DNA of 64,000 nucleotides from Flavobacteriales bacterium (lineage in GTDB: Bacteria > Bacteroidota > Bacteroidia > UBA10329), in NCBI GenBank assembly GCA_020635535.1, contig JACJZP010000008.1, positions 1 to 64,000 of the forward strand, read 5' to 3'. The position numbers were made by a program, and so were the translations under genes. Under the pieces are notes generated by a model, which worked only from the letters and a program-made list of their open reading frames with translations, was not told the DNA's origin and searched no databases. This document shows, in pieces, positions 7,945 through 16,591 of this stretch; position 1 is the first letter of the stretch; every line of letters starts with the position of its first letter.

Positions 7945-8672
7945 TCCAATAATCGCTTAAAATTTTGATGCAGTTGCCTGACGAAAGTATCGAAGTCCAA
8001 TTCTCTTGCTTTTTTCGCATGCAGGGATCTGTAAATAGAGGAAATCACGTTCTTGGAAAAAAACCTTGTCGCTCCAGCGAACGGACTGTCAGACTCGACT
8101 AGAACACGCGTTAAGGGTACGCAATCAAGTATTTCCATACCGGATTTAGTTTGCAGCATTTTGGAATTGAACGAAACGTAGTAACCTCTTGCTATAGCAG
8201 TTTCCAGAGACTTTATAGAACCAGAGTACCAATGCAAAATAAGCTTACCACTAAAACCTTCTCCAACTATGTCTATCAAATCCTTTTCTGCCTTTCTGCT
8301 ATGAACTGTCAGCACCTTCTGACCAGCGTCCGATGTTAACTCTACAATCTTCTCGAATACCTCCTTTTGCTTGGCATAGGCCATTCCAGTCTTATCAAGT
8401 CCAACTTCTCCGATATACCTAGTTAAAGGCAAATACTCTTCGAAGAGAGCAATCTCATGATGTCTTCCTGCTACTAACTCAGGATGCAACCCAAGAGCAG
8501 GACGAATGTACTTACTCTTCAAAGTCAGGTTCTTGGTGTGAGAAAACACAAATGGTGCGTTGGTGACAGCTATGGTATAAACTTTGGCACTTTCAACTAA
8601 ATCCACCACCCGCTCTGGATCTTCCATAAGATCCAAATGAAAATGAGAATCATGTAGCCTCATTACCCCCAT
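7941..8672 (-). CDS. qatD: QatD, TatD-like metal-dependent DNase of the Qat system
   Basis: The TatD-type amidohydrolase fold is clear: the first metal motif DSHFHLDL near the N-terminus, ALGLHPEL, a Glu in YIGEVGLD, VHSRKA, LHWYSG, and the final Asp in VLVESDSPF. TatD enzymes are 3'-5' exonucleases on single-stranded DNA. The reading frame starts inside the end of qatC (23-nt overlap; an alternative ATG three codons later reduces it). Order and identity match QatABCD, an anti-phage system named for QueC-like, ATPase and TatD components. Confidence 0.9.
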   Translation of the reverse strand: MGVMRLHDSHFHLDLMEDPERVVDLVESAKVYTIAVTNAPFVFSHTKNLTLKSKYIRPALGLHPELVAGRHHEIALFEEYLPLTRYIGEVGLDKTGMAYAKQKEVFEKIVELTSDAGQKVLTVHSRKAEKDLIDIVGEGFSGKLILHWYSGSIKSLETAIARGYYVSFNSKMLQTKSGMEILDCVPLTRVLVESDSPFAGATRFFSKNVISSIYRSLHAKKARELDFDTFVRQLHQNFKRLLE

Positions 8673-9996
8673 AAATCAAAGCTCTCACTTCTTCCATTCC
8701 GCGCTTGTAAACCCCTATGAAAGCTGCTAAATCACTTATATCGCTGAATCGCAAAGGCCCAGAAGCCAGTATCTCAAAGGCCAACGACCTATCTGATTTT
8801 CCCTTCAAACGGCTTAGGGCCAACTTAAACGCCCGCAAATCACTACCAGACTGCGTTCCTTCAAGTTTTGATGAATCCAAATCCTCAACATACGTTGTTC
8901 CAGATATACCGCTATGGTTCTCGGAAGCCCTTCTTATTATGCATGGCACACAGTAACCACAATGCAAACCTGGTGGTCTCTTTTTCATCCTACTAATTTC
9001 AGGATGTGAACATGAAAGCGTTTCAGGTGCAAGTTTAGACAGCAACCTAACGTTACTACACGACTTCATCATCTCACCCTTCGTGTAAAATTGATACGGA
9101 TTCCGGATCCGATTCGCCACACCTAATTCAGACAGAAGTCCTTGCAATTTCAGTATGAAATATGGATGTGTGGTTCTGGTGCTGTGACTACTGAGACGCG
9201 TTCCTGTCAGAGGAACATTAAGTGAAATCAAACCATTTTCTGGAAGGAGCAATTCTATTTCCCTTCCCAAAGCGTTTGCAACTGTGATACCTAAGCACAA
9301 AAACAAAAAAGACCTAGCCCTCGAACTTCTTTCCTTGCTTGTTTCTTCTGACTTCTGATTGGGTTGAACGTAGAATTGAAAACTACTGATTGTGGACTTC
9401 TTGTAATGTGATTTTAACCTTTTCAACAGAGCCGTTTGAACCTTTCCTTCTGACCCTCGCTTATAATGACTTATTAGTGCAACCGATACTCCCTGTTCTA
9501 ACTGATCCAAGGTTCCGATCAGCGAGTCTAGCCCACCCGAAAACAGCGTTGCAATTTGAACATTATCTGGATTTGGCTTTAGAGGAAGTTCTGGAACAGG
9601 AGCAGTTGGAACATCTTCCCTTATCTGGAATTGCCATTTATCCCCACTTAAGAAAGACAACAGTTCTGCTAGTATACTGGAACAGGTCTCCCATTCCTTC
9701 AAACTAGTAACTGGCAGATATACTTTAAAATGCCTACTCCAACCTTGGAAGCCATGTGCACTTCTAGCAACCAACTGATCAGCTGAATAGACTCCGATAG
9801 CTAAGTGAACCAAATCTCTAACATTTGTGTCCGGAACCAAGCGACCCTTATTCAGTAACTCAAAAACATTAGTACTGACCATAAAATCCCCGCCTTGACC
9901 ATAAGTGTCAATTACAATCTTTGCCTCACTTTCTGGAACGGAAATATCGAAATCATCGTTAGGCTGCTTCCGCAATATTATGTTGTGAACTTTCAT
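8650..9996 (-). CDS. qatC: QatC, QueC-like PP-loop enzyme of the Qat system
   Basis: 448 aa. The PP-loop ATP pyrophosphatase motif SGGLDS is at about residues 153-158, and a QueC-type zinc site (CSHPE...HCGYCVPC) lies towards the C-terminus. QueC makes 7-cyano-7-deazaguanine; in Qat the enzyme is thought to modify a guanine-like group on a protein or nucleic acid. It is about twice the length of housekeeping QueC, with an N-terminal extension typical of QatC. The start overlaps the qatB stop by four bases. Confidence 0.92.
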   Translation of the reverse strand: MKVHNIILRKQPNDDFDISVPESEAKIVIDTYGQGGDFMVSTNVFELLNKGRLVPDTNVRDLVHLAIGVYSADQLVARSAHGFQGWSRHFKVYLPVTSLKEWETCSSILAELLSFLSGDKWQFQIREDVPTAPVPELPLKPNPDNVQIATLFSGGLDSLIGTLDQLEQGVSVALISHYKRGSEGKVQTALLKRLKSHYKKSTISSFQFYVQPNQKSEETSKERSSRARSFLFLCLGITVANALGREIELLLPENGLISLNVPLTGTRLSSHSTRTTHPYFILKLQGLLSELGVANRIRNPYQFYTKGEMMKSCSNVRLLSKLAPETLSCSHPEISRMKKRPPGLHCGYCVPCIIRRASENHSGISGTTYVEDLDSSKLEGTQSGSDLRAFKLALSRLKGKSDRSLAFEILASGPLRFSDISDLAAFIGVYKRGMEEVRALIYGGNEAT

Positions 9997-10820
9997 GATT
10001 CTAACGTTGAGTATGCCATATTGAATATGGATTCCAAAAGAGCCTTCCCTTCACCTTCATCAAATCGAATATTAGAGAGGCTAATCTTAGAGATAGCAAC
10101 TCGGGTTTCTTCGGCCACAAAGACTCTCATTTCTTCCTCTCGGGTAACCGCATCTGAGGCACTTAATTCATTACGTTCAATTGCCATTCCGAGTTCGTAA
10201 ACCCACTTCTTAAAAATGTAAATGCTCACATACTCAACAACTGACTCCCGAATGTCATCCTCCGTAAGATTATTCAATCCATCCAGGTTGTCTTCCTCAC
10301 TTAAAAGCCTTTCGCATAGCTTGTCGAATGCAGCCATAACCGAAGCTCGAGCAATCGCCTCATCGTTTGTGCTTCCCAGAGGAGCAATTTGATCCGATAT
10401 TTTAGACAAAACTTCAAGCGCGGGTTTACCAATTACACCAGAAAGTCCATATTCGGTTAGGGTCTGATTAAGACCATTTGCTGACAAACTGGAAATGAAA
10501 CCCAAATAGGCACTACCAGCCCGAATTCCAGCTCGTGCAGATTTCGTAGCATTTCCGGCTCCCCCCGTTTTACGAACGTAGTTTTTGGCCGCCCTTTTAA
10601 AACTAGATCCCGGGCGATTGTTGAACACTCTAGTTAACGAGGATTTTGCACCGGTCAGGTCATCCGTAGTGTTTTCCATTGGTCGTCTTTCAGACTTTAC
10701 CTCCGGAGCCGCTGATTCTTGCGAATCTGCTTCCGAAGTCGACTCTCCGTCAGCCAATGCCCAGTCTGGTAGCAGCGGTGTTTTTCCAACCGGTCCAATT
10801 CCCGAAGATGAGGTTCCCAT
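9993..10820 (-). CDS. qatB: QatB, small Qat component of unknown biochemical role
   Basis: 275 aa. The N-terminus MGTSSSGIGPVGKTPLLPDW is the hallmark of QatB proteins (MGTSSS followed by Gly/Pro and a PLxPxW segment). A low-complexity acidic and basic linker precedes a helical C-terminal domain. It lies between qatA (8-nt gap) and qatC (4-nt overlap). The exposed Gly-rich N-terminus is a plausible substrate for the QueC-like enzyme; that is an inference. Confidence 0.88.
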   Translation of the reverse strand: MGTSSSGIGPVGKTPLLPDWALADGESTSEADSQESAAPEVKSERRPMENTTDDLTGAKSSLTRVFNNRPGSSFKRAAKNYVRKTGGAGNATKSARAGIRAGSAYLGFISSLSANGLNQTLTEYGLSGVIGKPALEVLSKISDQIAPLGSTNDEAIARASVMAAFDKLCERLLSEEDNLDGLNNLTEDDIRESVVEYVSIYIFKKWVYELGMAIERNELSASDAVTREEEMRVFVAEETRVAISKISLSNIRFDEGEGKALLESIFNMAYSTLES

Positions 10821-10828
10821 CGTAATTA

Positions 10829-12664
10829 TTAATTATCAAGTTTCTTCCTAGCAATTGTTGCCAGTGGCTTATTCGTTTTGCTTCCTTTCCATCTGGTCAT
10901 AATAGCAATTCGAGAACTATCATGTTCTGTACCTTCGGTCAGCTCAGTTATCCAGGTTGTTACCGTGATAGGTAAAGCCTGATCCGGATACGAATCAATA
11001 AGTGACAAGAACTGAGAAATAAGTTCTCTACGAACTGCGCATAAATCACAAAGACGCTTAAGTGTAGGATTTTCACCGGATTGAGCTCCTTCCGATTTCA
11101 TCCTGTGAGAAAGGGCTTCGAATATTGCAGATGCATCACCTGAACTAAGATGCGCCACCTCTGAAAGGCCAATTTTCACAACACTTTCTGCCTTATCAAC
11201 GAGTTTGAGCATGACTTCTTGAGCCTGCGAACTCATTCGTCTGATATTCACCCCTGATTCCGACAACTTGTCTCTGGAAAAATAGAAGTATGGTTGCAGG
11301 TTTTCATTGGCTATTGAAGGTTCTGTCGAGCACCAATCAAGAATCCATTTATCCTGCAAGTGGATTATCCAATCTTCCAGTTTTTCCTCAGCATCACCTT
11401 CGCCATTGGCAAATTTTTCCATAAAACTTGCAGATACTGCTATGCCACCATTTTCCGCCTGCTCCTTGTAAAGAGCCTCGAACATTTGCGGTTTGAAATA
11501 TTCGAGCAACATGAGTTTGGCCAATACTCGCTTGTTCAGAGTCTGTTTCTTCTCCTCCGCCATTTTACATCGATTAAGCAAAGCATTGAGAAACCTCTTG
11601 GCCTGTCTAGGATTTCCGTTTAATCCAACGGTCAAACTCGGCACAACCTGAGCTGAAAGGGATAATGCCTCTTTTAAGGCCTCCGAAGGAGCATCAGTAA
11701 AATACTGACCAACATTATCCAACGTGAATGAGAACCCGAACGGATCCTCATTCTTACCACTAATCACTTTTTCTCGAACGAATTCAAACTCTCCAATGTC
11801 AACATGTAAGCTTACAAAGAGCAAGTTTAAATAGACGGTAAGTTCTTGTTCGCTTAAAGGAGGAATCCTTATCGGGTGTTGAATCAATTTCTCCAGATAG
11901 TCTCTTCCTACTTCCGCGTTTTCCCCTGGAATCTCGGGGAACCTTCGCCTTACAGCATGTTTGATAAGCCTTTCATCTGCGCCAAGAACAAATGCTGTAT
12001 TCTTCGCAAAGAGAAACAGTTTTATTGCTTCAAGAGTAGCAATAACGGTATCATACGAGCACCTATCAAGATCATCAATCAACACCACGACTTTGTCTAA
12101 CCTGGTCTCAGACAAAAGCTCTTCGAAATTTTCACGGAAGTGATGTATACTGGATTTTAGATTGTCATCAGGATTTTCGACCTCAGACTCCTTTTTCAGA
12201 ATCCCTTCATAATCTGCAAGGCTCAGTTGCTTAATGGCATCATTTGCCCCAACCACAGCCGTTCCTGCCGGACCCATCGTCAAAAAGCCAAGTCCGTGTT
12301 TGATTCCAAACTTACTAAGCTTCATGATGTCAATCCGCTGCAGAAGCTTAGCCGCTAACTTAATTCCTTTTTCTCCGAGCTTTCTGTGGTTCACAACCTC
12401 ATCAACAATTCTGCTCATGAGGATTGTTTTAGTGTCCTCATAGCCCTCAAACAACCAACCGTTGAACGATACGACCAAGGTATCATCAACTTCAGAATAC
12501 TTCTCCTCAACCATCTTCATCAAACTAGACTTCCCGCTGCCCCAATCGCCAAAAACACCGATACTACAAGGCAAAAGACTCTCGTTATCGACAATTCCCG
12601 ATATGGCCGCAACATAATGTTGAAAGTCAATGAAATCCGAACTTGACTCGCTATCGTTCCACAT
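10829..12664 (-). CDS. qatA: QatA, KAP-family P-loop ATPase of the Qat system
   Basis: 611 aa. Walker A GDWGSGKSS is at about residues 39-47 and Walker B VVVLIDDLDRC near 193-202, with the long insertion between them that defines KAP NTPases. FVLGADERLIKHAV and NGNPRQAKRFLNALL are further KAP signatures. The TM helices often inserted into KAP proteins are not obvious, apart from a weakly hydrophobic Gly-rich stretch near residues 124-140. It is first in the operon, behind a promoter-like -7 box at 12704-12711. Confidence 0.92.
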   Translation of the reverse strand: MWNDSESSSDFIDFQHYVAAISGIVDNESLLPCSIGVFGDWGSGKSSLMKMVEEKYSEVDDTLVVSFNGWLFEGYEDTKTILMSRIVDEVVNHRKLGEKGIKLAAKLLQRIDIMKLSKFGIKHGLGFLTMGPAGTAVVGANDAIKQLSLADYEGILKKESEVENPDDNLKSSIHHFRENFEELLSETRLDKVVVLIDDLDRCSYDTVIATLEAIKLFLFAKNTAFVLGADERLIKHAVRRRFPEIPGENAEVGRDYLEKLIQHPIRIPPLSEQELTVYLNLLFVSLHVDIGEFEFVREKVISGKNEDPFGFSFTLDNVGQYFTDAPSEALKEALSLSAQVVPSLTVGLNGNPRQAKRFLNALLNRCKMAEEKKQTLNKRVLAKLMLLEYFKPQMFEALYKEQAENGGIAVSASFMEKFANGEGDAEEKLEDWIIHLQDKWILDWCSTEPSIANENLQPYFYFSRDKLSESGVNIRRMSSQAQEVMLKLVDKAESVVKIGLSEVAHLSSGDASAIFEALSHRMKSEGAQSGENPTLKRLCDLCAVRRELISQFLSLIDSYPDQALPITVTTWITELTEGTEHDSSRIAIMTRWKGSKTNKPLATIARKKLDN

Positions 12665-12703
12665 TCCAGCTAATGATTGAAGGTTAAATCTATTCTAGTA
12701 CTT

Positions 12704-12711
12704 CAAATTTA
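12704..12711 (-). promoter_or_regulatory. Putative -7 box of the qat operon
   Basis: The minus strand reads TAAATTTG, a match to the Bacteroidota -7 consensus TAnnTTTG, 40 bases upstream of the qatA ATG. No convincing -33 element is seen at the usual distance. Confidence 0.45.
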
Positions 12712-12780
12712 ACAGCGTAGAATCAAAACCCATCAATAAAAGCGAATTCAATAATGTCGAAGTGAAGCAACAATTCTAAA

Positions 12781-12829
12781 TATCGAATTTTTATCGAATT
12801 TTTATCGTATATTTGTCGTGTTATTATCG
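12781..12829 (+). promoter_or_regulatory. Five 11-bp-phased TATCG iterons over the RHH promoter
   Basis: TATCG starts at 12781, 12792, 12803 and 12825, with the variant TGTCG at 12814, so five half-sites are spaced exactly 11 bp apart. A perfect -7 box (TATATTTG, 12808-12815) lies inside the array and the RHH start codon is 10 nt beyond its end. One-helical-turn spacing is how ribbon-helix-helix dimers polymerise on DNA, so autoregulation by the 47-aa protein is likely. Confidence 0.75.
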
Positions 12830-12834
12830 TACAA

Positions 12835-12978
12835 ATGAAGAAGACCCGCATAGAAATCCACCTCACTCCAGCAGAAACGAAGCAATTAGATGCAATAGCA
12901 AAGGCAGATGGGAGAAGTAGGAAAAACTACTGCGAAACACTAATTCGAAAACTCATCGAATCACAGAAAAAGAAATAA
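12835..12978 (+). CDS. Ribbon-helix-helix-like small DNA-binding protein, 47 aa
   Basis: The N-terminal strand KTRIEIHLTPAETKQLDAIA followed by two short helices is a typical CopG/Arc-type RHH layout, although it is very short. A GRSRKNYCETLIRKLI segment forms the second helix. It follows the five iterons and is divergent from qatA. It may be an autoregulator or an antitoxin for the 87-aa protein downstream. Confidence 0.7.
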   Translation: MKKTRIEIHLTPAETKQLDAIAKADGRSRKNYCETLIRKLIESQKKK

Positions 12979-12994
12979 TCAAACCCCAATAAAA

Positions 12995-13258
12995 ATGGAA
13001 AGAAATACAGAAACACAATACAACACAATTCTGCCACAGGCAGTTGAACATTTTACGGAAAATGTTCGCTCAATTCACAACGAAAATCCGAGTTTCTACA
13101 ACCTCGACCCTAACGAATGGCTTCTAATGGATGAAGAGAATCAATTTGAGTACATCATGAATGATGATTACTGGGTTCGACATTGGTCAAATTTCCTAAT
13201 GAAGATGCTGGTTGATGAGATCTACAAGGAAAAAACAAATGAGTTCAGGTTGAACTAA
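12995..13258 (+). CDS. Unknown acidic protein behind the RHH gene, 87 aa
   Basis: Starts 16 nt after the RHH stop and is probably co-transcribed. It is acidic and rich in Asn, Glu, Trp and Tyr, with no signal peptide. I do not recognise a family. Its place behind an RHH gene would fit a toxin, but nothing in the sequence shows that. Confidence 0.55.
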   Translation: MERNTETQYNTILPQAVEHFTENVRSIHNENPSFYNLDPNEWLLMDEENQFEYIMNDDYWVRHWSNFLMKMLVDEIYKEKTNEFRLN

Positions 13259-13289
13259 TCGTATTCTTACAATAAGTAATTGGTCCATC

Positions 13290-14561
13290 TCAGGAGTTGA
13301 AGGCTGCAGCCTTCAACTCCTGCTCATTTCTGGACAGCCCGTAACGGTCGGCTACCTCCCTCCAACCAGATACGACCTCACGAACAGCATCAGCGATTTC
13401 AATCGCTCTTTCCTCTTTCAACCGGAAATACTCACTAACCTCTAAAGCCAAATCCAATTCGAGTGCGTTGTCATCAAGAGAAATATTTAGCGTAAGACCA
13501 GTTCCATCTTCGATTGGGTTAATGTCATACGCTGGAGAGAGCTTCCATCCTCTTTCGGTCAAAAGGAAGCCGTGGTTTCTAAGATGGTCATCAGTATTTG
13601 ATACACAGATACTAAATACAATCCTTCTCCAAAGTTCTTCAAGGTCTTGGTTTACGTTACTTCCATTGGTCATTAGAAACTCCGCCAATTCCAAATAGCT
13701 TGCTCCTTGATGGTGGTCAGCTCCATCGGTGTATCCCAATAGGGTCATTGCGGATGCGAAGTGAATCCGCTCACCCTTTGGAGTTCGATCAAACCGTTTG
13801 GTCATGAATGTATATTGATCGGTTGTGAACTTCTGAACCTTTGACTCAGCCATATTGATTCCTGCTTGAACAGCCAACTCGTAAGCAACCATTTCCCATC
13901 CACCAATGTCAAACTGATCACTTCTACTTGGGAACTTTGCAATCCAAAGCGCGCCATCGGTATCTGTGATACTTGCTTTCGGTCTTGCACCGCCAAGTGA
14001 TGCACCAGGGCTGACCAACATATTCAGCCATTTAAGATACTCTGGGTCATCGACAACATCTTCTCTCTCCAATTGCAAGCTGACCTGCTCCAACTCTCGA
14101 AGAGATGCCCACGGTGGACTTGCCATCTCCACATTGTCGTTCAGGAAAGGACCATCCGTACTTTCCTTGAACCTCAGTGCTCCCATCCTATGACCATCGA
14201 ATACTCCCAACAAATAGTCCGTTTCAAAAAGAGTTTGAACCTTCCTTTCTTCTTTTCTGGCCAATGCAGCTTCTCTTCGCTTCATCAGAATCCTCCCCCA
14301 GCGATCAGGAGATGAATCCGTGAACATTCCGAAGTTGGGTTTCTTTTCATCCTTCAGATAGTGCAAACCTGAATAAAGTTCAAGTTCTGGATCCAGAACC
14401 CGTGATTGATCTGACCTCAACCATTCATCATCGTATTGGAAGGAAAACACTTCCTTTCCTCTCAACTGCTCCGATTGGAGTAAACCCATTAGCGTAGGCT
14501 CCTCAATTCCTTCCCAATGGGCATAAACAAATATTTCTCGTTTGGTGGCGGCCATGCCCAT
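13290..14561 (-). CDS. hipA: HipA-like serine/threonine kinase toxin
   Basis: 423 aa, full length for HipA. The ATP-binding Gly-rich loop SPGASLGGARPKA, the catalytic loop SNTDDHLRNHGFL and the metal-binding YDINP are all present in the right order, so an active kinase is expected. HipA phosphorylates glutamyl-tRNA synthetase in E. coli; HipT and related kinases use other targets. The start overlaps the hipB stop (TAATG). The last ten codons are encoded by one arm and the centre of a 32-bp perfect palindrome. Confidence 0.92.
   Translation of the reverse strand: MGMAATKREIFVYAHWEGIEEPTLMGLLQSEQLRGKEVFSFQYDDEWLRSDQSRVLDPELELYSGLHYLKDEKKPNFGMFTDSSPDRWGRILMKRREAALARKEERKVQTLFETDYLLGVFDGHRMGALRFKESTDGPFLNDNVEMASPPWASLRELEQVSLQLEREDVVDDPEYLKWLNMLVSPGASLGGARPKASITDTDGALWIAKFPSRSDQFDIGGWEMVAYELAVQAGINMAESKVQKFTTDQYTFMTKRFDRTPKGERIHFASAMTLLGYTDGADHHQGASYLELAEFLMTNGSNVNQDLEELWRRIVFSICVSNTDDHLRNHGFLLTERGWKLSPAYDINPIEDGTGLTLNISLDDNALELDLALEVSEYFRLKEERAIEIADAVREVVSGWREVADRYGLSRNEQELKAAAFNS
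13291..13322. repeat. 32-bp perfect palindrome at the 3' end of hipA
   Basis: CAGGAGTTGAAGGCTG is followed at once by its exact reverse complement, with no spacer. It includes part of the hipA stop codon. It could act as a bidirectional terminator between the two converging transcription units, but there is no T run. Confidence 0.85.
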
Positions 14562-14881
14562 TATTTCGAACTCCGTTTAGGGGCCCTTTCTCCATGTGAT
14601 AATTGAGCATCCTGGAGCTTTCTTCCAAGCTCATCATCCTTTGCAATCAATGATAAATCCTGTTCAAGGCCAAGTACTGCAAGAACACTTACATAACCTC
14701 CGATACTGGTAGATACTTTGCCATTCTCAATTGCAGTTAAGGTATTCCGACTTATACCAGCTCGTTCAGATACTTGTTCAGCACTTAGTTTACGTCTTAA
14801 ACGAGCAAGTCGAATATTCTCTCCTAATCCTTTCAGCAGCTTCTTCAGCTTTGGTAGTAATATCACCTGATTCTTTGCCAT
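14561..14881 (-). CDS. hipB: HipB-like Xre-family antitoxin and repressor
   Basis: The ATG at 14881 is chosen (106 aa), because the longer frame would cover the promoter and adds an unlikely N-terminus. LGENIRLARLRRKLSAEQVS, ERAGISRNTLTAIENGK and a following helix form a Xre/Cro HTH. HipB neutralises HipA and represses the operon. It is directly upstream of and overlaps hipA. Confidence 0.88.
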   Translation of the reverse strand: MAKNQVILLPKLKKLLKGLGENIRLARLRRKLSAEQVSERAGISRNTLTAIENGKVSTSIGGYVSVLAVLGLEQDLSLIAKDDELGRKLQDAQLSHGERAPKRSSK

Positions 14882-14899
14882 AAGTATCAATATATTAAA

Positions 14900-14907
14900 C
14901 AAATATA
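14900..14907 (-). promoter_or_regulatory. -7 promoter box of hipBA
   Basis: The minus strand reads TATATTTG, a perfect TAnnTTTG box, 19 bases upstream of the chosen hipB start. It also argues against the longer hipB reading frame. Confidence 0.6.
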
Positions 14908-14996
14908 ATAATAATTGATCATTATATTTAGCATTATAACCAACAATACCTACAACAGAGGCTCTAAAACAACCTTTACCAGTATTTATGTGCACC

Positions 14997-15038
14997 ATTT
15001 ATAATTAGAGCATGTACGATATTTATAATTGAAGCATG
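14997..15038. repeat. 18-bp direct repeats upstream of hipBA
   Basis: ATTTATAATTAGAGCATG (14997-15014) and ATTTATAATTGAAGCATG (15021-15038) differ at two positions and are 24 bp apart. They lie about 115 bp upstream of the hipB start and may be operator or activator sites. Confidence 0.55.
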
Positions 15039-15088
15039 CCCCATCTACAATAGGAATATCTCCATCATTAAAAGCAATTCCATTACAG

Positions 15089-15694
15089 CTATCTGTTCTT
15101 GTCATTAGCACCAAAAAGTTCAACAGTCTCCGTCCTGATTCCTTCAAGCACCATCATTTCTTCGTAAGGCAATTTTCCGTGGTGGTATTCCATCACCCTG
15201 CCCATCACTTTCACATAATCGTGACTATTTGAAAGGCCATAGAATTCAGTCGTATCCACCATACGCTGCTGCACCTTGACCATGCTTTCCTCATACGACA
15301 TCATCATGGTTGAATCCAGGTAATACTGCTTCAGCTTGTTCATTACCTCCGAGCATTCGTTCAGTGGAATTTGCTCGGGCATTTCCTCACAAACCACCAG
15401 TTTCGCGGCAGACTCGTAATCTTCATTTAATTCAAAGTATTGTGTCATGAGTTTGTAAGCATCCGCTAAACACAAAATCTCTCCGCCTAGTGTTCGGATG
15501 TCGCAATTCGGAACACCGTAATCGGCCCAGAAGTCGAGACAACGTTGCAAATAGTGTTCGTGGTTCTCAATCGCAAGAATGTTCTTTTCAAACTCGAGAT
15601 AGAACAGACGATCTATTTCAGCCTCATGCTGGAACTGTCTTAGGTGTTCTGGATCGATCTTACGCGTTGGCTGGCTTTGCTCCTTCTCTTCCAT
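15089..15694 (-). CDS. Unknown soluble protein, 201 aa
   Basis: Predicted almost wholly helical, acidic, rich in Glu, Met and Tyr, with no signal peptide. No domain is recognised. It lies 68 nt downstream of the 253-aa gene on the same strand and may share its transcript. Confidence 0.55.
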   Translation of the reverse strand: MEEKEQSQPTRKIDPEHLRQFQHEAEIDRLFYLEFEKNILAIENHEHYLQRCLDFWADYGVPNCDIRTLGGEILCLADAYKLMTQYFELNEDYESAAKLVVCEEMPEQIPLNECSEVMNKLKQYYLDSTMMMSYEESMVKVQQRMVDTTEFYGLSNSHDYVKVMGRVMEYHHGKLPYEEMMVLEGIRTETVELFGANDKNR

Positions 15695-15761
15695 ATAGCT
15701 GGGGTTCGTGAATGGAACCGAAGGTAGCAGACCGTTTTTTAGCGTAGAAGCTATCTACTGG

Positions 15762-16523
15762 TCAAGAGTTCTTCTCTTCCTCCAACTCGACCCCATTCTT
15801 TGCAAGAATCTCTAACACTTTTTCTCTGAATTTACCGTGAGCGATATACCGCCATTCAGGAAGATCCTCTTCGATCAGACAGATATGCGAATCGACCGTT
15901 TGCGAATCGATCTTAAGAAAGGTGACATCATTATCTGAATCATAAGATGTGATAACCTCAACACCTTCAACGAAATTTCTATTCATCTCATTGAAAATTA
16001 CGGTAGTCGGCATTTGGTCGTTTGCAACCTGCAAGCCCTCATGCGTACCGGATTCAACCACCAATCGATGCAACAGGCTCTCAACCTTGCCATTCATCAT
16101 CTTGTAGAACTCTGGGTAGTTGTCCGCCAATCTCAATCGGTCAGAGACGACTACAATTTCAGGGAAAATAAATCTGATGGCACCGGTTCGCACATTAAAA
16201 CGCACCTCAAACCTCCTTCCATCGATAATGAACTTCTCGTGGCGCTGATGTTCGCAATCTGGTTCTTCCCAGGAAAGCACGTCACGTAACCAATCTCTCA
16301 ACTCTTCTGGAAAATCCTTCTTCATACCTCTTGCTGATTTAAATAATGACTGCATCCTTCCGTGCATTGGTTCTTGACCCCAGATTTCCAAATTGTAACT
16401 GGTGCGACTGGGAGAGATTGTCAGTTCCGTCATACGCTCACCATCGTTCATCAACGCCACAAATAAGAGACTTCCATCCTCATCATAGTTTACAGCTACA
16501 TCACTATTGGTGGGGATTCTCAT
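15762..16523 (-). CDS. Unknown soluble protein, 253 aa
   Basis: A mixed alpha/beta protein without signal peptide or membrane segment. The N-terminal stretch YDEDGSLLFVALMNDGERM is strand-rich. I do not recognise the family. Its start faces that of the winged-helix gene at 16592, with a 68-bp divergent promoter region between them. Confidence 0.55.
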   Translation of the reverse strand: MRIPTNSDVAVNYDEDGSLLFVALMNDGERMTELTISPSRTSYNLEIWGQEPMHGRMQSLFKSARGMKKDFPEELRDWLRDVLSWEEPDCEHQRHEKFIIDGRRFEVRFNVRTGAIRFIFPEIVVVSDRLRLADNYPEFYKMMNGKVESLLHRLVVESGTHEGLQVANDQMPTTVIFNEMNRNFVEGVEVITSYDSDNDVTFLKIDSQTVDSHICLIEEDLPEWRYIAHGKFREKVLEILAKNGVELEEEKNS

Positions 16524-16591
16524 ACCGTATTTATCACTTCCGTGTGAGGAAATATTCTGCTACACTCGCTTTCTAACAAACTATTTACAAC

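Noticed and set aside
12781..12829. CRISPR array
   Set aside because: Repeats are 5 bp at 11-bp spacing with no spacers; this is an operator or iteron pattern. I saw no CRISPR array anywhere in the window.
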